53,798 nt of DNA from assembly GCA_025456085.1 (NCBI GenBank), contig JALOLF010000016.1:1-53798 (forward strand), read 5' to 3'. The stretch is from Acidimicrobiales bacterium. Its GTDB lineage: Bacteria > Actinomycetota > Acidimicrobiia > Acidimicrobiales > Acidimicrobilacustridaceae. Made by a program: the position numbers and the translations under genes. Positions 49,584-53,798 of the stretch are shown piece by piece (position 1 is the first letter of the stretch; each line of letters opens with the position of its first letter). The notes beneath the pieces were generated by a model. The model was not told the origin of the DNA. It saw only the letters and a list, made by a program, of their open reading frames with translations, and made no database searches.

Positions 49584-50608
49584 GCGCACCCGGCACGGCC
49601 GGCACGCCGCACGCCCTGGGCCTGCGCATGCCGGCCGAGGCCGACCCGCACGAGCGCACCCTGCTGTCGTGGCCCCCGGAGGCCAAGCGCCCCTTCTGGG
49701 GCGACCACCTGGAGGCGGCACGTGACGCGTGGGCCGAGACGGCGCGCGCCGTCGCCGCCTTCGAACCGGTGCTGGTCGTCGCGGACGTCGGCGAAGGCGA
49801 CGCCGTCGCGGCGCGTCTGGGGGACGTCCCGGACGTCGACGTCGTGGAGCTCCCCCTCGACGACTCGTGGATCCGCGACAACGGGCCCATCGTGGTCACC
49901 GACGGCACCGGACGGCGGGCCGGCGTGCACTTCGGCTTCAACTCCTGGGGGGGCAAGCACCCGCCCTGGGACCGTGACGCCGAGCTCCCCGCACCGCTGT
50001 GCGAGCACCTCGGACTGGACCGGCTCACGGCACCGTTCGTGCTCGAAGGAGGCTCGATCGCCGTGGACGGCGAGGGCCTGCTCGTCACCACCGAACGCTG
50101 TCTGCTGCACCCCAACCGCAACCCGACCCTGACCCGGGCCGAGATCGAGGAGGGTCTGCGCGACTGGCTGGGCATCGACCGGGTGCTGTGGCTGCCCGAC
50201 GGGCTCGCCGACGACGACGAGACCGACGGCCACGTCGACAACGTGGTCGCGCTCCCCCGACCGGGCACCGTCCTGCTGCAGGGCTGCGACGACCCCGACG
50301 ACGCCGATCACGCCACCGCGGCCGAGAACCGGCGGCGACTCCTCGACGCCGGCCTGGAGGTCATCGAGGTTCCCGTTCTGCCTCGGGTGCCCTGCTTCGA
50401 CCGGGTGGTCGAGGTGCCGTACCTCAACTACTACGTGTGCAACGGGGGGGTGGTGGTGCCCGTGACGGGCGCGCCGAGCGACGCCGACGTGCTCGAGGTC
50501 ATCGCGGAGGCGTACCCGGGTCGCGACGTGGTGGGCGTGCCGGGTGCGGTCCCCGCCTTCGGCGGCGGAGGCGTGCACTGCATCACCCAACAGGTGCCCC
50601 GTGTCTGA
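49580..50608 (+). CDS. aguA: agmatine deiminase
   Basis: A 342-aa protein from GTG 49580, 4-nt overlap with the aminotransferase. Family marks in order: PAEADPHERTLLSWPPEAKR, ELPLDDSWIRDNGPIVVTD, HFGFNSWGGKHPPWDRD, FVLEGGSIAVDGEGLLVTT, DDETDGHVDNVVALPRP and AFGGGGVHCITQQ, with Cys in GVHCIT as nucleophile and His in DGHVD as base. It hydrolyses agmatine to N-carbamoylputrescine and ammonia. The next gene supplies the following step. The length is normal and all key residues are present. Confidence 0.93.
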   Translation: MSAPGTAGTPHALGLRMPAEADPHERTLLSWPPEAKRPFWGDHLEAARDAWAETARAVAAFEPVLVVADVGEGDAVAARLGDVPDVDVVELPLDDSWIRDNGPIVVTDGTGRRAGVHFGFNSWGGKHPPWDRDAELPAPLCEHLGLDRLTAPFVLEGGSIAVDGEGLLVTTERCLLHPNRNPTLTRAEIEEGLRDWLGIDRVLWLPDGLADDDETDGHVDNVVALPRPGTVLLQGCDDPDDADHATAAENRRRLLDAGLEVIEVPVLPRVPCFDRVVEVPYLNYYVCNGGVVVPVTGAPSDADVLEVIAEAYPGRDVVGVPGAVPAFGGGGVHCITQQVPRV

Positions 50609-51566
50609 GCCGACCCGCGTCCTCACCTGCTTCGGCGTCCCGCTGTCCCCGGCCCGCACGAGACCGGCCGACCGGGAGCCGCTGCGCGTCGGCGCCGTCC
50701 AGCACCGGTGGCACGCCGACCCCGACGAGCACCGGGCCGCCCTGGCCGAGGGCGTGGCCGCCGCCGCGGCGCACGGTGCCCGACTGGTGTGCCTCCAGGA
50801 GCTGACCCTGAGCCCCTACTTCGCGGTCCGACCGGACGGACCGGGCTCGACGAGCAGCGCCGGGCCCGTGGCGTCGGAGCCGATCCCCGACGGCCCCACG
50901 TGCCGCTTCGCCCGGGACCTGGCCGCCACCCACGGCGTCTTCGTGCACGCCTCGCTCTACGAGGCACCCGCCGACACCGGTCTCGGGTTCAACACCGCGG
51001 TCTGCGCGGCACCCGACGGCACCCTCGTGGCCCGCACCCGCAAGCTGCACATCCCGGTCACCGCCGGCTACCACGAGGACCGCTGGTTCCGACCCGGCGA
51101 CACCGGCCATCCGGTCGTGCCCGTCGAGCAGGCCCTCGTCGGCTTCCCCACGTGCTGGGACCAGTGGTTCCCCGAGCTGGCCCGGGCCTACGCACTCGCC
51201 GGCGCCGACGTGCTCGTCTACCCGACCGCCATCGGGTCGGAGCCCGGCCATCCCGGCTTCGACACCCAGCCGCTGTGGGAACGGGTCATCGTGGGCAACG
51301 GCATCGCCAACGGCCTGTTCATGGTGGCCGTGAACCGCATCGGCCACGAGCCGCCGCTCGAGTTCTACGGCTCCTCGTTCATCAGCGACCCCTACGGGAG
51401 GATCCTCGTGCAGGCCCCCCGCGACGAGCCCACGGTGCTGGTGGCCGACCTCGACCTCGACGCCCGCCGGGACTGGCTGGAGCTCTTCCCCTTCCTGCGG
51501 ACACGTCGGCCCGACACCTACGGGGATCTCCTCCACGAGCCGGGCCCGGCACCCCGAGCGACGTGA
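50601..51566 (+). CDS. aguB: N-carbamoylputrescine amidase
   Basis: A 321-aa nitrilase-superfamily amidase from GTG 50601, overlapping the aguA stop by 8 bp. It carries the E-K-C triad: VCLQELTLSPYFAVRP (Glu), ARTRKLHIPVTAGYHED (Lys) and LVGFPTCWDQWFPELARAYA (Cys). Adjacent marks are VLVYPTAIGSEPGHPGFDTQ and FYGSSFISDPYGRIL. It hydrolyses N-carbamoylputrescine to putrescine, CO2 and ammonia. Together with aguA it turns agmatine into putrescine. The N-terminal 25 residues (VLTCFGVPLSPARTRPADR) look extra. It ends seven bases from the convergent flavoprotein gene. Confidence 0.92.
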   Translation: MSEPTRVLTCFGVPLSPARTRPADREPLRVGAVQHRWHADPDEHRAALAEGVAAAAAHGARLVCLQELTLSPYFAVRPDGPGSTSSAGPVASEPIPDGPTCRFARDLAATHGVFVHASLYEAPADTGLGFNTAVCAAPDGTLVARTRKLHIPVTAGYHEDRWFRPGDTGHPVVPVEQALVGFPTCWDQWFPELARAYALAGADVLVYPTAIGSEPGHPGFDTQPLWERVIVGNGIANGLFMVAVNRIGHEPPLEFYGSSFISDPYGRILVQAPRDEPTVLVADLDLDARRDWLELFPFLRTRRPDTYGDLLHEPGPAPRAT

Positions 51567-51573
51567 CGGCCGG

Positions 51574-52902
51574 CTACGGACGTGGCGTGCGCAGACCCGG
51601 GCGACCGGGACCTCGGTCCTGCCACGCGAACCAGCTCCCGACGAAGGGGAGATAGCCCCACCGCCAGGCGTGCGCGGGGATGCGCCGGTGGACCAGCTCG
51701 GCCGCGGCCGGTGGCGGCGCCTCCCCCACGAGCACCGCGGCCAGCCGTCCGCCCAGCCAGGTGTTGAGCGCCACGCCCGAGCCATTGCACCCCGTTGCGT
51801 ACCAGACCCCGTCGAGACGACCGACGTGGGGCAGCCGATCGAGCGTGATGGCCACCGAGCCGCCCCAGGCGTGGGTGATCGGCGTCCCGGCGAGCTGCGG
51901 GTGCACCCGCACCAGCTCGTCGTAGAGGAAGTCCCTCGCTTCGTGGACCTCGACCGGGGCGAGGCTCCGGCGGCCCCCGAACAGGACCCGGCCGTCAGGC
52001 GTCAGCCGCCAGTAGAACAGGAAGTTCTTGGTGTCGACGAACATCCGGTCCCGAGGGCTCACGGCTCGGGCCAGCTCGGTCGGCAGCACGTCGGTGGCGA
52101 TGATGTAGCTGCCCACCGGCAGCACCCGACGCCGCAGCTCCGGGAGCAGGTCGTCGGCATAGGCGTTGGTGGCGACGAGCACCTGGCGGGCGGAGACGGC
52201 GCCCCGGGTCGTCAGGACGTGGAAGCCGCCGTGACGCCGGTCGATCGCCACCGCCGCGGTGCGGTCGTGGAGCTCGGCGCCCGCCTCGAGGGCCAGTCGG
52301 GCCAGGCCGGCGTGGAATCGGGCCGGATGCAGCCCGCCGGTGCGCTCCATGACCACGGCCCCGTGGTAGGCGTCCGAGCCGATCTCGGCCGCCAGCTCGT
52401 CACGGGGCACGAAGCGAACGGCCTCCCCCATCGCCGCGTGCTCCCGGGCCAGCTCCTCGAGCCCGCGCACCAGGCGTGGCGCGTGGGCCAGGTAGAGCTG
52501 ACCGGTTCGCTCGTAGTCGCAGTCGATGCCGCCGGATGCCGCGGGATCGACACCGGCGACGAGCGCCTCGACGTGGTCGAACGCCTCGTTCACCTCGTGG
52601 TAGAGCCGGCGCCCCACCGGCCCGAGCGACCGCTCCAGGGCCGCGGGGCCGGCCTTCAGCTCGGGGATGACCATGCCCCCGTTGCGGGTGCTGGCCCCCC
52701 AGCCCAACGGCTCCTTGTCCACCACCACGACGTGCAGCCCCCGGCGGGCGAGCTCCCGGGCCGCGGACAGCCCGCAGTACCCGGCTCCCACGACGACGGC
52801 GTCGCACGACGGGGGGAGGCTCGACGGGCCGATCGTCGGCGGCGGGGCCTGGTCCTGCCACAACACCCGTGGTGCGTAGTCGGGAGCGAGCAGCGCCGGC
52901 AC
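51574..52902 (-). CDS. FAD-dependent amine oxidase-like protein (PuuB-type)
   Basis: A 442-aa flavoprotein started at GTG 52902, seven bases after TACGAT (leaderless). FAD motif: AVVVGAGYCGLSAARELARR GLHVVVVDKE. Marks: GASTRNGGMVIPELKAGP, RVLFGGRRSLAPVEVHEARD and HAWGGSVAITLDRLPHVGRL followed by GVWYATGCNGSGVALNTWLG. These fit the DAO family with gamma-glutamylputrescine oxidase/PuuB and related amine oxidases. Next to the dehydrogenase and transaminases it may oxidise putrescine or a derivative to an aldehyde, releasing peroxide. No gamma-glutamylputrescine synthetase is visible in the window. Confidence 0.8.
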   Translation of the reverse strand: MPALLAPDYAPRVLWQDQAPPPTIGPSSLPPSCDAVVVGAGYCGLSAARELARRGLHVVVVDKEPLGWGASTRNGGMVIPELKAGPAALERSLGPVGRRLYHEVNEAFDHVEALVAGVDPAASGGIDCDYERTGQLYLAHAPRLVRGLEELAREHAAMGEAVRFVPRDELAAEIGSDAYHGAVVMERTGGLHPARFHAGLARLALEAGAELHDRTAAVAIDRRHGGFHVLTTRGAVSARQVLVATNAYADDLLPELRRRVLPVGSYIIATDVLPTELARAVSPRDRMFVDTKNFLFYWRLTPDGRVLFGGRRSLAPVEVHEARDFLYDELVRVHPQLAGTPITHAWGGSVAITLDRLPHVGRLDGVWYATGCNGSGVALNTWLGGRLAAVLVGEAPPPAAAELVHRRIPAHAWRWGYLPFVGSWFAWQDRGPGRPGLRTPRP

Positions 52903-52997
52903 GACCGCGATCGTAGCCACCGGCTGTGGTGGCGGCACCGATGAAGCAGTCGACGGGACCCGGGACAAGCGACCGAATCGGTGGCAGAATGCCCGTT

Positions 52998-53018
52998 CGG
53001 CAAGCGTTTGCGTTGCCG
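52998..53018. promoter_or_regulatory. inverted repeat CGGCAA-N9-TTGCCG
   Basis: CGGCAA (52998-53003), nine bases, then TTGCCG (53013-53018), 27 bp before the aminotransferase start at 53045. It has the same spacing and a similar CAA/TTG core as the TTCGCAA-N9-TTGCGAA site at 46700-46722. I read it as a candidate operator of the same regulator. Confidence 0.5.
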
Positions 53019-53044
53019 CCAAGGTCCCGACCCAAGGAGGCGCC

Positions 53045-53798
53045 GTGCCCGCGCACGCCGACCTGCTCGCCCGTCACCGGGCGGTGCTCCCCAGTTGGCT
53101 CGCCCTGTACTACGACGAGCCCATCGCCCTCGTCGACGGCGACGGCCGCTACGTGGTCGACGCCGAGGGCAACCGCTACCTCGACTTCTTCGGCGGGATC
53201 CTCACCACCATGACCGGCTACGCCGTGCCCGAGGTGGTGGAGGCCATCCGCGACCAGGCCGGACGCATGGTCCACACCTCGACGCTGTACCTGATCGAGC
53301 CGATGATCGAGCTGGCCGAGGAGCTGAGCCGGCTGTCGACCATCCCGGGGGCCAAGGTCTTCTTCACCACCTCCGGCACCGAGGCCAACGAAGCGGCGCT
53401 CCTGTTGACCTCGACCGTCCGGCGCTCGAACCAGGTGCTGGCCCTGCGCAACAGCTATCACGGTCGCTCCTTCGCCACCATCGGGATCACCGGCAACCGG
53501 GGCTGGTCGGCATCCAGCCTCACCCCGTTCAACGTGAGCTACGTGCAGAACGGCTACCGCTACCGCAGTCCCTTCCGCCATCTCGACGACGCCGACTTCA
53601 TCGAGGCCATCGCCGAGGACCTGCGCGACATCATCGTCACCACCACCTCGGGTGACGTGGCGTGCATGATCGCCGAGCCGATCCAGGGCGTCGGTGGCTT
53701 CGCAGTGCCCCCCGACGGCCTCTTCGGTCGGCTGAAGGAGGTGCTCGACGAGCACGGGATCCTGTTCATCTCCGACGAGGTGCAGACAGGGTGGGGCC
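53045..53798 (+). CDS. class III aminotransferase, cut by the window end
   Basis: At least 251 aa, from GTG 53045 with a good AAGGAGG site at 53034-53040. Marks: HRAVLPSWLALYYDEPIALV, LDFFGGILTTMTGYAVPEVV, VFFTTSGTEANEAALLLTST, LRNSYHGRSFATIGITGNRG, CMIAEPIQGVGGFAVPPDGL and the start of DEVQTGWG just at the edge. This is the alanine-glyoxylate/4-aminobutyrate aminotransferase-type family. The PLP-binding Lys lies beyond the window. It is divergent from the flavoprotein gene and probably belongs to the same amine-degradation group. Confidence 0.88.
   Translation, partial: MPAHADLLARHRAVLPSWLALYYDEPIALVDGDGRYVVDAEGNRYLDFFGGILTTMTGYAVPEVVEAIRDQAGRMVHTSTLYLIEPMIELAEELSRLSTIPGAKVFFTTSGTEANEAALLLTSTVRRSNQVLALRNSYHGRSFATIGITGNRGWSASSLTPFNVSYVQNGYRYRSPFRHLDDADFIEAIAEDLRDIIVTTTSGDVACMIAEPIQGVGGFAVPPDGLFGRLKEVLDEHGILFISDEVQTGWG

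Overview
The window is very GC-rich with abundant GTG starts, many 4-nt stop/start overlaps, and several genes that begin a few bases after a TAnnnT -10 box with no ribosome binding site (leaderless). A DUF2510-type C-terminus, class III cyclase-ATPase regulators and dense single-strand operons fit a high-GC actinobacterium. An Acidimicrobiia-like organism is my inference from gene style, not a measurement.

Positions 1-13,680 are accessory DNA. Two near-identical 44-bp fragments of the 3' half of a tRNA-Arg(ACG) gene, both on the + strand, lie at 3817-3860 and 13635-13678. No intact tRNA is present. This is the pattern left by stacked integrations at a tRNA gene lying left of the window. The first block (1-3860) carries a small toxin/antitoxin-like pair, two small unknown genes, a complete MntA-HepT pair and a Cys-rich unknown protein. 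The second block (3861-13,678) is heavily decayed. It holds a truncated integrase whose catalytic Tyr is Ser, an excisionase with a triple palindromic operator upstream, a frameshifted secreted PKD protein, a group II intron whose reverse transcriptase has an internal deletion, an orphan MntA-like gene and an AbiEi/AbiEii-like pair.

Positions 13,788-26,369 form a glycosyltransferase locus. Two minus-strand operons flank one plus-strand glycosyltransferase. Together they encode seven glycosyltransferase-like proteins (two with inserted zinc-ribbon motifs), an FAD oxidoreductase, a SAM methyltransferase and a Gfo/Idh oxidoreductase. They also encode a 109-aa Nif11-like leader peptide with a double-Gly site and a 36-residue Cys-free tail. 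The peptide gene sits directly ahead of the methyltransferase. The locus may make a modified, possibly glycosylated, peptide or a surface glycan; I regard it as the best candidate for an undescribed system here.

Positions 26,603-37,872 hold cell-surface and redox genes: a dispanin-like membrane protein, an SRPBCC protein, a coiled-coil VanY-like peptidase and a large membrane protein ending in DUF2510. They also hold an MpaB/Lcp-type oxygenase divergent from two small related proteins plus a DyP peroxidase, and a class III cyclase/AAA regulator.

Positions 38,079-53,798 are a polyamine/amine utilisation region. The minus operon is potA-potD-potB-potC, class III aminotransferase, alanine dehydrogenase, Lrp. 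The divergent plus operon is aminobutyraldehyde-type dehydrogenase, class III aminotransferase, agmatine deiminase, N-carbamoylputrescine amidase. They are followed by an amine-oxidase-like flavoprotein and a further aminotransferase cut by the window end. Together they could import polyamines, convert agmatine to putrescine, and degrade it to GABA and beyond, with alanine dehydrogenase recycling the amino acceptor.
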